From the NCBI GenBank assembly GCA_038025085.1, contig CM076140.1:21883501-21947500 (forward strand): a stretch of DNA of 64,000 bases, in the 5' to 3' direction. The position numbers and the translations under genes are program-made. The stretch is from Tetragonia tetragonoides. Taxonomy: Eukaryota > Streptophyta > Magnoliopsida > Caryophyllales > Aizoaceae. Within the stretch, counting starts at the first letter, position 1; every line of letters starts with the position of its first letter. This document shows positions 51,267 through 63,935 of this stretch, in pieces. Below the pieces are notes generated by a model. That model was not told the origin of the DNA. It did not search any database and saw only the letters and a list, made by a program, of their open reading frames with translations.

Positions 51267-53222
51267 CTAGGTGGATGCTCGTAAATATGCCCGTCCGTTG
51301 TACGGACTGTGATTATATAATAAAACTAATATAATGTGATTATTAATCTCATCGAAAAATCAAAGTGTAATTATCACTTATGAAAAACTATTAGTAATAT
51401 ATTGATAAATACTTATATAATCCATTTAATATCATCAATGCCATAATAAGATTACTATGACTTTATATGCCATCTTATCTAATTTAAACTCTTATCATCA
51501 ATTTTGATTAACTATTAATTAACTTATCCCATATGTTACATGATCCAAAATGTAATAGTTTCAAAGTCTTTCTATGCTTGATGTTGGTACGCCAATACTC
51601 TTATGTTGATATAAGTGTACAACTAACATTCAGTTTAAATGTCTAATGTATACGTAACTACTTTTCAAAAAATAGAGAAGTTTTAGACGTAAACCTTAGA
51701 ATAGCAAAACATATTTCAATGCTTGCTTGTTTTTTCAAAGTTATATGCGGTCAAAGTACTGCCTTGAAGAACGCAAAAAGTCTAATGTAATTTTATTTGT
51801 GGTCCTGAGGGAGTACATTAATAATTATAAAGTTGAAGGGAACATAAATTGGAACCCTAAAATAACATGGGGGATCAGTATATTACGTACAGTTATATAA
51901 GGGGATAAAATTATACGTGATAATGGTAAAATTTCCTATTAGAGATTGGACCTAGAATCATTTTAAATTCATCGTTTATTTTTTTATTCTATACATACTC
52001 TTTTTATTATATTTTAACTTGAGATTGCCTTTTAAATTGTTATAACTAATATACATATCTTTTCTCTTATTTTTACATGCAACTCTTTAGTTGTGTCAAC
52101 TTGTCAAGCTAATTACTGATTAGCTTTTTAGGTGGACGCATCTAATGTTGTAAATCAATAGAACATACTACAAATGAGTCTCATTTTAAAGGATATTTCG
52201 TACTCGTTCCAATGGTGTAAGCAATTTAATTTCTTAAGCGGTGAAACTAAAGTTATATGCTTTTTAAAATCTAATAGTCTACTCTTTAATGATTTAGGAA
52301 AGTACAACTTTAGTATATATTCTAAAACCTGTAATTAATAGTAACTCTTTAAGGATTTAGAAAAGTACAACTTTAGTTTATATTCTATACCAAAATATAT
52401 ATTTCTATTTTATATTTATTTTAAAATTTTATTACAATGGCTCGCTTAGTTGGACGTCTCCAATGCTGTCGTGCGTTGCACAGACTGTGATTACATAATA
52501 AGACTAATATAATGTGATTATTAATCTCATCGAAAAATTAAAGTGTAATTGTCACTTATGAAAAACTATTAGTAATATATGGATAAATATTTATATAATC
52601 CATTTAATATCACGAATGCCATATAATAAGATTACTATGACTTTATATGGCATCTTATCTAATTTAAACTCTTATCATCAATTCAATTAACTATTAATTA
52701 ACTCATCCCATATGTTACATGATCCAAGAGGTAATAGTTTCAAAGTCTTTCTATGCTTGATGTTGGTACGCCAATACTCTTATGTTGATATAAGTGTACA
52801 ACTAATATTCCAAAGATATGATCCTTCTTTTATGGTAAAATCACTTAAAATGTCAAATGTATACGTAACTACTTTTCAAAAAATAAAGATATTTTAGACG
52901 TAAACCTTAGAATAGCAAACCATTTTTCAATGCTTGCTTGTTTTTTCAAAGTTATATGCGGTCAAAGTACAGCCTTGAAAAATGCAAAAGGTCCAATATA
53001 ATTTTATTTGTGGTCCGGAGGGAGTACATTAATAATTATAAAGTTGAGAGAACATAAATTGGAACCCTAAATAACATGAGGGATGAGTATATTTCGTAGA
53101 GTTGTATAAGGGGATAAAATTATACGTGATAATGGTAAAGTTCCCTATTGAAGATTGGACCTAGAATTATTTTAGATTTCATCGTTTATTTCTTTATTAT
53201 ACGCATACTCTTTTTATTATAT
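51267..53222 (-). mobile_element. Helitron-like segment with an internal duplication
   Basis: Read on the minus strand, the left edge ends in a hairpin GTCCGTACAACGGAC (51307-51293), 22 bases later CTAG (51270-51267), then T. This is the form of a Helitron 3' end (hairpin then CTRR at an A/T target). About 710 bp (51303-52012) recur at 52481-53222 at roughly 90% by eye, starting at a related hairpin (GTGCGTTGCAC at 52471). No Rep/helicase ORF. The 5' end (TC) is not located. Confidence 0.4.
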
Positions 53223-53393
53223 TCCAAACTATAGGTGACGGTCAAAACTAGCCTAAAACTAATGCTAGTTACCGAATTAATAAACCTTAAATAATATAAT
53301 CTTTATTACCATCATTATCATGGGTTAACCGTTAATCATGCATCATTATCATATTACCATTAATACTGAAATAATAAACTATAATGGTCAATA

Positions 53394-55432
53394 TCACTTA
53401 TTATGAGATTTAATACATAAGTGTCACTAATGTATTTCAAATTCAATTTATAATTGTTTCATTTCCACCATCACCACCATTAAGAGTTAAGACTGATTAT
53501 CACTATAAGGCCAACAACGTCTAATTAGAGTTGGAATAGCGTAAGGTAATATTGAATTTGCTTTTTTACACTTATTATGAGATTTAATACATAAGTCTCA
53601 CTAATGTATTTCATATTCTATTGCAAATGTTTGATTTTACCATTACTACCATTAAGACTGATTATCACTATAATGACCAACAACGTCTAAATAGAGCCGG
53701 ACTACTCTAATATGCTATTTAAATTGCTTTTTATCACTTATTATGAGATTTAATACATAAGTGTCATTAATGTATTTCAAATTCTATTTATAATTGTTTC
53801 ATTTCCACCATCACCACCATTAAGATTGATTATCACGATCAGGCCAACAACGTCTAATTAGAGCCGGACTACTCTAATATGCTATTCAAATTGCTTTTTA
53901 TCACTTATTATGAGATTTAATACATAAGTGTCACTAATGTATTTCAAATTCTATTTATAATTGTTTCATTTCCACCATCACCACCATTAAGACTGATTAT
54001 CACTATAAGGCCAACAACGTCTAAATAGAGCCGGACTACTCTAATATGCTATTCAAATTGCTTTTTATCACTTATTATGAGACTTAATACAAAAGTGTTA
54101 CTAATGTATTTCAAATTCTATTTATAATTGTTTCATTTCCACCATCAGCACCATTAAGACTGATTATCACTATAAGGCCACCAACGTTTGAATAGAGCCG
54201 GAATGGCGTAAGGTAATATTGAAATTGCTTTTTATCACTTATTATGAGATTTAATACATAATTGTCTGTAATGTGTTTCAATTTCTATTTATAATTGTTT
54301 CATTTCCACCATCACCACCATTAAGACTGATTATCATTATAAGGCCAACTACGTCTGAATAGAACCGGACTACTCTAATATGCTATTCAAATTGCTTTTT
54401 ATCACTTATTATGAGATTTAATACATAAGTGTCACTAATGTATTTCAAATTCTATTTATAATTGTTTCATTTCCACCATCAGTACCATTAAGACTGATTA
54501 TCACTATAAAGCCAACAACGTCTGAATAGAGCCGGACTACTCTAATATGCTATTCAAATTGCTTTTTATCACTTATTGTGAGATTTAATATATAAGTGTC
54601 ACTAATGTATTTCAAATTCTATTTATAATTGTTTCATTTCCACCATCACCACCATTAAGACTGATTATCACTATAAGGCCAACAACGTCTGAATAGAGCC
54701 GGACTACTCTAATATGCTATTCAAATTGCTTTTTATCACTTATTATGAGATTTAATACATATGTCTCACTAAGTTATTTATAATTCTATTTCAAATGTTT
54801 CATTTCACCATTACCACCATTAAGACTGGTTATCACTATAATGACCAATAATGTCTAGTTAGAGCCGGAATAGCGTAAGTTAATATTGAAATTGATTTTT
54901 ATCACTTATAATGAGATTTAATACATAAGTGTCACTAAGTTATTTCTAATTCTATTTATAATTGTTTCATTTCCACCATCACCACCATTAAGACCGATTA
55001 TCACTATAATGACCAATAACGTCTAGCTAGAGTCGGACTACTCTAATATGCTATTCAAATTGCTTTTTATCACTTATTATGAGATTTAATACATAAGTGT
55101 CATTAATGTATTTTAAATTCTATTTATAGTTTTTTCATTTCCACCATCACCACCATTAAGACTGATTATCACTATAATAACCAATAACGTCTAGTTAGAG
55201 TCGGACTACTCTAATATGCTATTCAAATTGCTTTTTATAACTTATTATGAGATTTAATACATAAGTGTCACTAATGTATTTCAAATTCTATTTATAATGT
55301 TTGATTTTACCATCACCTCCATTAAGATTGATTATCACTACAATGGCCAACAACGTCTAATTAGAGCGAAACTACTCTAATATGCTATTCAAATTGCTTT
55401 TTATCACTAATTATGAGATTTAATACACAAGC
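53394..55432. repeat. Satellite array, about 167-bp monomer, about 12 units
   Basis: Landmark TTATGAGATTTAATACATAA recurs at about 53397, 53573, 53741, 53908, 54074, 54242, 54409, 54576, 54743, 54908, 55077, 55245 and 55412. Each unit holds CCACCATCACCACCATTAAG and GGCCAACAACGTCT. Two tail types alternate irregularly: ACTACTCTAATATGCTATTC and ATAGCGTAAGGTAATATTGA. Confidence 0.92.
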
Positions 55433-55511
55433 CCTTTTAAATGTTAGAACCTAGCTAGATTAAAAACTTCTTTACCTCACAACATTAATTAAGAAAATAA
55501 AGGTTATAGTC

Positions 55512-56285
<774 letters not shown>

Positions 56286-56917
56286 GTTTGTGGTCTTTTT
56301 TTTGGTGCAAGTCAGAAATTGTATTATTGCTCACTGTAATGTAACATGATTACAGTCCTTAGGCAATGCAGATCCAAGGCCACCTACTAGGTAGGGTTCC
56401 TTTTTGCTACATCCCTCTACTACCTTACAACCCTTCAATTTGGTGCAATCCACTACAGGCAGTGGTTCACCATCTCTGTAAACATTACAATTTGCAAAAA
56501 ATATTTCTCACCATCTCTGTAAACATTACAATTAGCAAAAATTATTTCTGACTTACAGCAAAATACAAAAGCATATATAGTTAAAAATATTACAACTTCT
56601 TCGAGGTTTTCAACTCTGCTTGGAGCTGTTTCATTCCTCATTCTGCCTTGCTTCATCAACCTGCTGCTGATTACCTGCTGCTGAACCCTGCTGCCTGAGT
56701 TCCTGCACTGCTGCCCATTCCTTGCATTTGTTCTGATTCAGAGTCTCACTGTATCAATCTGCTTCTGTATCCTTCAGTTTAACCCCAACATTACTGATTA
56801 CTCTCTGATTCATGATATACTCCAGGCTTCTTGCTTTGATCCCTTCTTTTACACGTGTCTTGTTCCTGAGATCAACAGCAGGGAGGTGGTCAGCTCTTCT
56901 ATGATTTACAGGGGATG

Positions 56918-59900
56918 TTATAGTCTCTCAATCCATCTTTTGTCTTTGCTGTTCATCTTCCTCAGCTTGCTGCATTGTTGTAATCTACATATCACTGATT
57001 GTTGAATCTGCTGTATGGTCTGTGACACACTCAGGCTGCTACCTTCGAAATGCATGATGTTTCTGCCTCTCCAGAGCCAATAGACAGATGCTGCTAGCCC
57101 TGCTGCGAAACCTTCTTTTCTGATTTTGGAACATTTTTGCCTGCTTATCCACCCCAGCATGCCCTGGATTGTGCTTGCTCTTGGTGTGATCTGTAACCAG
57201 CTTTTCAGTTGGCTAATAATCTCCACTGCCACACTGCAACTGAAGAATAGGTGCTGGTGGTTTTCTGGTTGTGCTTTGCAGAGATTACAGACATCGTCCC
57301 CATTAAGAAAGCCCATATTTTTCATTCTATCCTTGGTTAGTAGTCTGCCTTGTTGTGCTAACCATAGACAGAAGCTGTGTCTTGGCATATTAATACTACC
57401 CCAGATCAGGTTTGCATGCCTACTCTTAGGCATGTTTCCTAGCAGAGTTTTGTACCCTCTAGCAGCTGTATAACATCCATCTGCATCCCTCTTCCAAACT
57501 CCTCTAGCTGTGTAGTGCTCCTGGAAATAGCTCTTGATTTTGTTGAGCTTATTCCAGTACCAGCTAGCTCCCCACCCTGGTGCATAGTTCCAGAAGTTGC
57601 TGCCTTTCAGATAAATCCCATTTATCCACTTTACCCACAAGGTGTATTTTTTAGTGGCTAGGTCCCAAATGTGTTTCCCATTTAATGCTACATTAAACCA
57701 TTTGCACTTTTTTATGTTTATGCCCCCATTTTTCCTAGGCCTGCATACCATATCCCATGCAACCAAACTGGTATTATGTTTCTGATCAGTAGAGCCCCAC
57801 AAGAAGAATCTGCATTTTTGTTCTATACTATTAAGTACCCCTGCAGGCAATATGAAGATACTAGACCAGTAGATATGTATAGATACCAAAACAGAGTTTA
57901 TCAGTTGAGCTCTTCCTGCATAAGAAAGGTTCCTTGAAGCCCAAATCTGCAGTTTTTTAGTCATTTTATCAACCAGGCATTCACAGTCAATTTTGCTCCA
58001 TTTAGAGGGGGAAAGTGGGACTCCCAAGTACCTCATGGGCAATGTACCCACTCTGAAGCCAGATAAATCTAACAGTTCCCTTTTCACCTCATCATTCACA
58101 CCAGCCATGTAAAAGTAAGATTTCTCCTTGTTAGCAAACAGACCAGTAACTTGTGCAAAGTAGTTTAAGCAGTTCATCATTATACTTACAGAGTCAGGGG
58201 TAGCTTTGCAGAAGAACATCAAGTCATCCGCAAAGCACAAATGACTCAGTTCTAACTCCTTGCACATTGGATGCCACTTGAAGCTGTTGTCCCTGCATGC
58301 TATTTTCAGTACTCTTGACAGATATTCCATAACCAGTACAAATACCAGTGGGGACACTGGGTCTCCCTGTCTGATGCCACGCTTGGCAGGAAAAAACCCA
58401 TGTGCCCCTCCATTTATGTTGATGCTGAAACTTGCAGTTTGTATACATTCTAGTATCCAGCCAGTGAATTTTGCTGGGAATCCATACCCTTGCAGCACTT
58501 CCTTGATAAAGCTCCAGTGGATTGTGTCATATGCTTTCCTCAGGTCAATCTTCATCAGGCATCTTGGTGAGGATTGTTTCCTGTTGTACTGTTTGATTAG
58601 GTCCTGACATATCATGATGTTGTGCACAATTGATCTTTGTGCTACAAAAGCCCCTTGGTAGGCAGAGATGAGATCAGGTAGCACCCTTGCCAGCCTCTCA
58701 CAAAGGATCTTTGAGATGCACTTGTAGATTGTGTTGCAGCATGCTATAGGTCTGAAGTCAGAAGCCTTTTCAGGGTTGCCTGTTTTCTGCACAAGACAAA
58801 TGTTAGTTGCATTTACCTCCTTAAGCATTTTAGAGGATTCAAAAAAGTCTGTGATTGCATTAGTCACTTCTTCCCCCACAATACTCCATGCTTCTTTGAA
58901 GAAACCTGAGCCAAAACCATCAGGGCCTGGACTTTTATTGCTATCTATATCAAACATAGCTCTTTTAACTTCCTCTGCTGTCACTGGTGCACTCAATTGT
59001 AGTTGCTGTTGCATGTTCAATTTCTTCCCTGCAGTGAAGAAGCTTTCTTCTCGGAAGTGACCCTTGAACCAGTCACCCCCAGCATTTTCCTGTAGAACCC
59101 CACAAATTCTTCAATAATCAGCTCATTGTCTTCCAGTAAGGTACCCTCCTATGTCTTAATGGTATGGATTCTGTTTTGTTGCCTTCTCTGCTTCATGATA
59201 GCATGGAAAAACTGGTTGTTTCCATCTCCCAGTTGTATCCACCTTGCTTTGCTCTTTTGTTGTAGGAATGTCTCAGCTGCCTGGTTTATTTCATTGAAAC
59301 TTTTCCTTTTCTGATTTTCTTCTCTCTGAAGGGACTCATTCTGTGGCTCTTTGTTTGCTTCTATCTGTGCTTGATTCATTGTTGCTCTGGCAATTTCAGC
59401 CTGTACTAGAATATCACTGAAATCAGCTCTGTTAAGCTTTTGCATGGCATGTTTCACTCTTTTCAGTTTCTGGTAAACCCTATACATTTTTGTACCTTGT
59501 GTTCTAAAATTCCATGCTTGCTGCACCAAGGTTAGGAATTCAGAGTGGAGGCACCACATATTAAAGAATTTGAAAGGGGATTTATTTATATTTGGGTTAT
59601 TGTGTAGGTTTATGCAGATAGGAGTGTGATCAGATACATCTTCTGGCATGAACTGGAGGCTGCAGTTGTCAAACTCCTGTAACCATAAACTATTCACAAA
59701 TACCCAATCAATTTTAGTGTAAACTCTTCCCCCCTCTTCGTGCTTGTTATTCCAGGTGAACTGACACCCAGACCAACACATTTCAGTAAGGTAACATCTG
59801 TCAATACAGGCTTTAAAATCCTGAATTTCTGCATAGGTGACTGGGACTCCACCTTGTCTATTCCCAGGTAGCAGAACATTGTTAAAATCCCCCCCAACAA

Positions 59901-60309
59901 TCCATGGTTTATCACAGATATTGGCAAAATCATTTAAGTCCTTCCACAATTGCTTTCTCTCTTCCTTTTCATTCAAACCATAAACAAAACTAACCACAAA
60001 ATCTTTTTTCCTCTCCATATGTCTCACCTTGCATATTACCATTTGTACAGAGGAAAAAATAATTTCTACATGGAAATAATCAGGTAACCATCTAATCCAT
60101 ATTCTACCAAGTCTGTGCTCATTGTGGTTACTAAAAGATTCCCACTCAGGCATGATATTTTTTTTGCATTTTTCCAAATTCACTAGTCTAATTTTTGTTT
60201 CCAGAAAAGCCACTAACCCACATTTGTTTTTTTTACAGTAGAGGGCAATATCCCTCTGTTTATTTGGGCCATTCAGGCCTCTAACGTTCCATATGATCAT
60301 CCTATCCAT
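56918..60309 (-). pseudogene. LINE-3 ORF2: endonuclease, reverse transcriptase, zf-RVT (two lesions)
   Basis: It starts at 60309 (MDRMIIWNVRGLNGPNKQRD). The endonuclease has WIVGGDFNNVLL, QFTWNNKHEEGGRVYTKIDW and DVSDHTPICI. A TAG near 59150 and a frame shift near 59050 separate it from RT (59020-56918). RT has NKSPGPDGFGSGFFKEAW, FRPIACCNTIYKCISKIL, KIDLRKAYDTIHWSF, GIRQGDPVSPLVFVLVMEYL and catalytic FADD. Toward the C-terminus are SYAGRAQLINSVL and the zinc-binding CNLCKAQPENHQHLFFSC. The product would nick the target and copy LINE RNA. About 1130 codons, near the full length for plant L1 ORF2 before the tail. Confidence 0.9.
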
Positions 60310-61561
60310 GACTATTAGTCAAGGTAGGAGACTTACCATGTAGTGGCACCACCTCAGAGGACTGAACCCCCTGTGTAACTGGCATTGTTGCTTTGTCCTG
60401 TACCAGTGTCACTTCCTGCTCACCATCTTCCCTTTGAAGGACCTCAAAGGTATTTTGTACCTGAGTTATGGTGTTGTGTGTCTGCTGGATTTGTCTGTAT
60501 TGACCTCTGCCAGCCCTAATTCCTCTCCCTGCAAGGTTTGTTCTGCCCCTGCCTCTCCCTGCATTCTGCCATGTCTGTGCTCTCGGGTGAGCTTGCTGTG
60601 GAGGTGCTTGCTTAACAGGTTCCACTTGAGACAAAGGCTGGTTGAGAGCTTTCTTCTTCCTGCAGTCTATCTCAGTATGGCCATGTTGTTTGCAATAGTT
60701 GCACAGCACTGGTTTCCAATCATACTCAACCTCTTGTTCCACAATGTTTCCTTTTTCATTCTTGTAATGGACCTTATCTGGGTAGTCTCCCCCTGTCTCC
60801 ACTTCCACCAGAACACGAGCATACTGAATACCCACTTTCATCTCAGTGTTTCTATCCGCCATCATAGGTCTGCCAACCAAGCTAGCTATTTTGCTAAGTC
60901 CCATTGCATTCCAATATTTAACATTCAATCCGGGAAATTTGATCCATATAGGAACTGATGTGAGCTCCTCATGTGCATAATCAATGTTCTCGGACCAAGG
61001 TCTAATAATCATGGGTTTATTATCAAAATGATAAACCCCTTCCTCCAGCACAGCTTCCCTCTGATCCATTGTGTCAAATCTTACAATTACTAGGCCATTT
61101 TTCATCATTGCGATTTTATTCATGCCTTTCTTCCCCCAAATTCGCCTAAGAAATCCACTAAGAACAGAAATCGGAGGTCTAGCCCCCATGATATAGCATA
61201 CAACAGATTGACTCCAATAATTTATTTCAGACTCAATATCCTTGATGTTTATTTCACCTACAGGTTTCCCTTCAACCATGGCAGGAGCTATGAAGTCCAA
61301 TTTAAAGCCAGCGTTTTTTAATTTCGATAAATCAAATTTATCCCAAACTGAGGTTTTACCTGTTTCTGTAGTTTGCTGTTGTTGTTCTACAGCATCAACC
61401 TCGTTCTCACTCGATTCTTGGTTGTATGCCCTTTCCTTCATCTTCGACAACCACGAATTGATTTTTTCTTGCGCTAGCTCCATTCTCTGCACGGTTTCGG
61501 TTTGAGCTACAGGGGACATTATATCTTGGTCCTCCAATTCCTCCGCGAGATTTCTCATCAC
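60302..61561 (-). CDS. LINE-3 ORF1: DUF4283 and CCHC zinc-knuckle protein, intact
   Basis: 419 residues, no lesions. Residues 1-60 form a charged helical start (MMRNLAEELEDQD, VQRMELAQEKINSWLSKMK). DUF4283 spans about 85-240 (NYWSQSVVCYIMGARPPISV, GLVIVRFDTMDQREAV, FDNKPMIIRPW, VPIWIKFPGLNVKYW). The knuckle CNYCKQHGHTEIDC is near 285. An Arg/Gly-rich segment (GRGRGRTNLAGRGIRAGRG) and a Gln-rich tail follow. Expected to coat LINE RNA. The stop overlaps the ORF2 start by eight bases. An earlier in-frame ATG may exist upstream, so the start is the least certain part. Confidence 0.88.
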   Translation of the reverse strand: MMRNLAEELEDQDIMSPVAQTETVQRMELAQEKINSWLSKMKERAYNQESSENEVDAVEQQQQTTETGKTSVWDKFDLSKLKNAGFKLDFIAPAMVEGKPVGEINIKDIESEINYWSQSVVCYIMGARPPISVLSGFLRRIWGKKGMNKIAMMKNGLVIVRFDTMDQREAVLEEGVYHFDNKPMIIRPWSENIDYAHEELTSVPIWIKFPGLNVKYWNAMGLSKIASLVGRPMMADRNTEMKVGIQYARVLVEVETGGDYPDKVHYKNEKGNIVEQEVEYDWKPVLCNYCKQHGHTEIDCRKKKALNQPLSQVEPVKQAPPQQAHPRAQTWQNAGRGRGRTNLAGRGIRAGRGQYRQIQQTHNTITQVQNTFEVLQREDGEQEVTLVQDKATMPVTQGVQSSEVVPLHGKSPTLTNSHG

Positions 61562-61795
61562 CCGATCTAGGTTTTCATGGTTTACAGTCGAATGTTTTCG
61601 TTGAGTCAGGTTTTTTGTGGGACATGGTGGTGCTGTTGATTTACCCGCATCTTCAATTTCATTTCCCAGGCCTCATTTAGCTTTCCCGTTCTTCCCCATT
61701 GATACTCAAGGCTGTTAATGGTTAACCAGCGCTGCCGAGGAGAGAGGGGAGAGCATTTTAGAGGGAGAAAATTTTCGCGATGTTTGTGGTCTTTT

Positions 61796-62019
61796 ACTGT
61801 GTGCTTTCGAGTGCGTTTGTCTATATCTATATGTTTTTAGAATAAAGAGTGATTCAAGCTTCTTAATTTGTTAGTGGTTTACTGCTGTATTTCCACTGAG
61901 GTTTTTTTAGGGTTTCATATTTTGTGTTTGTTGAACTAGTTTGTCTTTTGTTGATTTGCATGTGCATACGTGAAATTATTCCCTAAGCATAAAGTTTATT
62001 TTTGAAGGTTCATCTAAAG
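61796..62019 (+). other. Leader or intron upstream of the Athila-like ORF
   Basis: The continuation of the locus split by LINE-3. T-rich with AGGGTTTCATATTTTGTG. AAG before the ORF (62006) could be a splice acceptor. No coding sequence. Confidence 0.35.
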
Positions 62020-63244
62020 ATGGTTGATAGTAAGAGGAAAAGGGGCTCCAAAGACACCAAAACAAATTCGGGACCTAAAGTTAATTCCCCAACTAAGCCT
62101 TATGGTATTGTGTTTAAAGATGACAAACAAAAAGAGAGATACAATTGCATTGTAAAACGCAAGACTGTCCCTACACGATACATGGATGATACTCTTGTAG
62201 GTTGTATGGGCATAGATGATGATCTAAATGAGATGTTTGCTAGAATTGGGTGGAATCAATTTGTGAACATGAAATTTCCTACTTATGAGAGGTTGACTAT
62301 GTAATTTCTAAGTTCGGTTGAATCAATTATGTTGAATGTTGATGGTGTTGAGGAAGAATGGGTGAATTTTAGATTGTTTAATGTTGATGTTGAATGAAAT
62401 ATGGCTAGATTTATTGCTGTTTTTGGGTTTCCAATTGGAGGGTGTAGGAAATCAAAACATGCTGATTTTGATGTTTTGAAAGTGTGGAGGTCAATTACTC
62501 TTGAAAATAAAATTTCAACAAAAGGGGGACAAGCTAGTTCAATCCAAAATCCTTGTTTTCGTTATGCGCAGAGGGTCATGTCTAATTCGGTGTTTGGGCG
62601 AGGTGGTAGTGATGGTCAAGTGAGGGTTGATGAGCTGTTTTTTTTATAGTGTATGATGAATGGGCACAATGTTGACACATGTTATTTTATGGTAAGTCAT
62701 ATGGAGAAGCTGGGGAAAAAAAAGCATGGTAAAATTGTAATAGGTGGCTTCATTACACCTATATCTATAGCGTTAGGGTTTGAAGAACAAGTTAAGAAAT
62801 TGGAGGACATACAAGGAAGCGATAGGATTGATCAAGAGGCTCTAATCTCCATGAAAATGTTAGTGAAAAATGGGGATAAGTTATATTGGAGCTTGAAAGA
62901 CAAGACACTGATTGCTCTACCTAATAAAGCTAAGTTGACAATAAACAAACCGAGAATTGGAGGATGGACAAAACTGGACTTTGGATAAGCCACAAGATCC
63001 TACCTATGATTTTACTGCATTTCATCTAAAATCCAATTCCAATAAGCGAAGTGAGGAAGATGGGAAATGGTGGAGGGCCATGCACCAACTAACAAAGTCA
63101 ATACAGGAGAATCAGGAGGATATAGGAAGACTTAAGACTGGGATGAAGGTACTTTATGACAAAGTGACAGAAGTTGAATGGATGGTTCAAAGGGTTTACA
63201 ACTGGCATGACTCTGAAGGGCATTTTGGACCACCCAAACCATAG
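62020..63244 (+). pseudogene. Athila ORF1-like (plant transposon protein family) ORF, degraded
   Basis: One frame from the ATG at 62020 (MVDSKRKRGSKDTK) runs to 62988 with stops at 62302 (TAA), 62395 (TGA) and 62647 (TAG at an expected Trp). A shift near 62960 leads to a C-terminal frame ending at 63244. Matches to the Athila ORF1-type pattern are TRYMDDTLVGCMGI, FARIGWNQFVNMKFPTYERL, NPCFRYAQRVMSNSVFGRG, VRVDELFF, CYFMVSHMEKL and IVIGGFITPISIALG. The C-terminal piece has a coiled region (LTKSIQENQEDIGRLKTGMK). Function unknown. It may be an Athila relic or a formerly domesticated copy, since gene-like leader sequence precedes it. Confidence 0.7.
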
Positions 63245-63539
63245 GTAATGTAATTTTGACAATCATTTATTGTTTTACATTTTTATTTGATAGTAAATAA
63301 TGAAATTGTCCTCCTTACAATACTGTTTATTTATACATTTACAGTGACTTGAAGTAGGGAAAGCTGTGCAGCATATCATAATTTTGTTTTAGGGAACTTC
63401 TTTTTGTGAATATGTGTACATATGTTTCAAACCCCAACTGTTGGGTACGTTTATTTTGGAACACCGAAACCAAGGATTTTGAGCTTTTGTCCCTTGGAAA
63501 TATTTTCATTACTCATTGATGTGTAATATATGAAGTTAG
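63245..63539. other. No gene; trailer-like AT-rich sequence
   Basis: Follows the ORF stop. No ORF or repeat recognised. Confidence 0.4.
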
Positions 63540-63935
63540 TGGTTAAAGCAGTTAGTGGTTAAAGTCATGACCAGGTACAGGTTAAAGTGACCAAGTGGAG
63601 GTTTACTCCATGATCACTTAGTGGTTGATTTTATGACCACGTCGTGGATAATTCCATAAGCAGCTCATGATTAATGCCCTTAGCAGGTCTTGAGTGATAC
63701 ATTAGCAGGTCTTGATTGATACCATTAGCAGGCGTTGCATGATACCATTAGGAGGTCATGATTAGGGGCATTAGGAGGTCATGATTAGGGCCATTAGGAG
63801 GTGATGATTAAGTCCAGTAGGAGGTAATGAAATCAACCATTAGGGGTATTGAAGGTGATGACAAAGCTAAACAAGCCATAGTATGTGAATGACGAAGCTA
63901 AACAAGCCATAGTATGTGAATGACAAAGCTAAAAG
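63540..63935. repeat. Minisatellites: about 25-bp and 31-bp units
   Basis: 63660-63830 carries units like ATTAG(C/G)AGGTC(T/A)TGATT and CATTAGGAGGTCATGATTAG about 23-27 bp apart. 63855-63932 has two and a half copies of a 31-bp unit containing GCTAAACAAGCCATAGTATG. Confidence 0.8.

Larger units (their letters stand above)
56300..61781 (-). mobile_element. LINE-3: near-intact L1-type LINE, 14-bp TSD
   Basis: GTTTGTGGTCTTTT occurs at 56286-56299 and 61782-61795, a clean target duplication. The T run at 56296-56303 is the poly(A) tail of the minus-strand element. ORF1 is complete, ORF2 has one stop and one frameshift. Its 5' end starts in a GA-rich leader like LINE-1. The youngest LINE here. 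Confidence 0.95.

Noticed and set aside
53394..55432. Regularly spaced repeats that might suggest a CRISPR-like array
   Set aside because: Whole 167-bp units are conserved with no unique spacers, in a plant nuclear context. It is a satellite.
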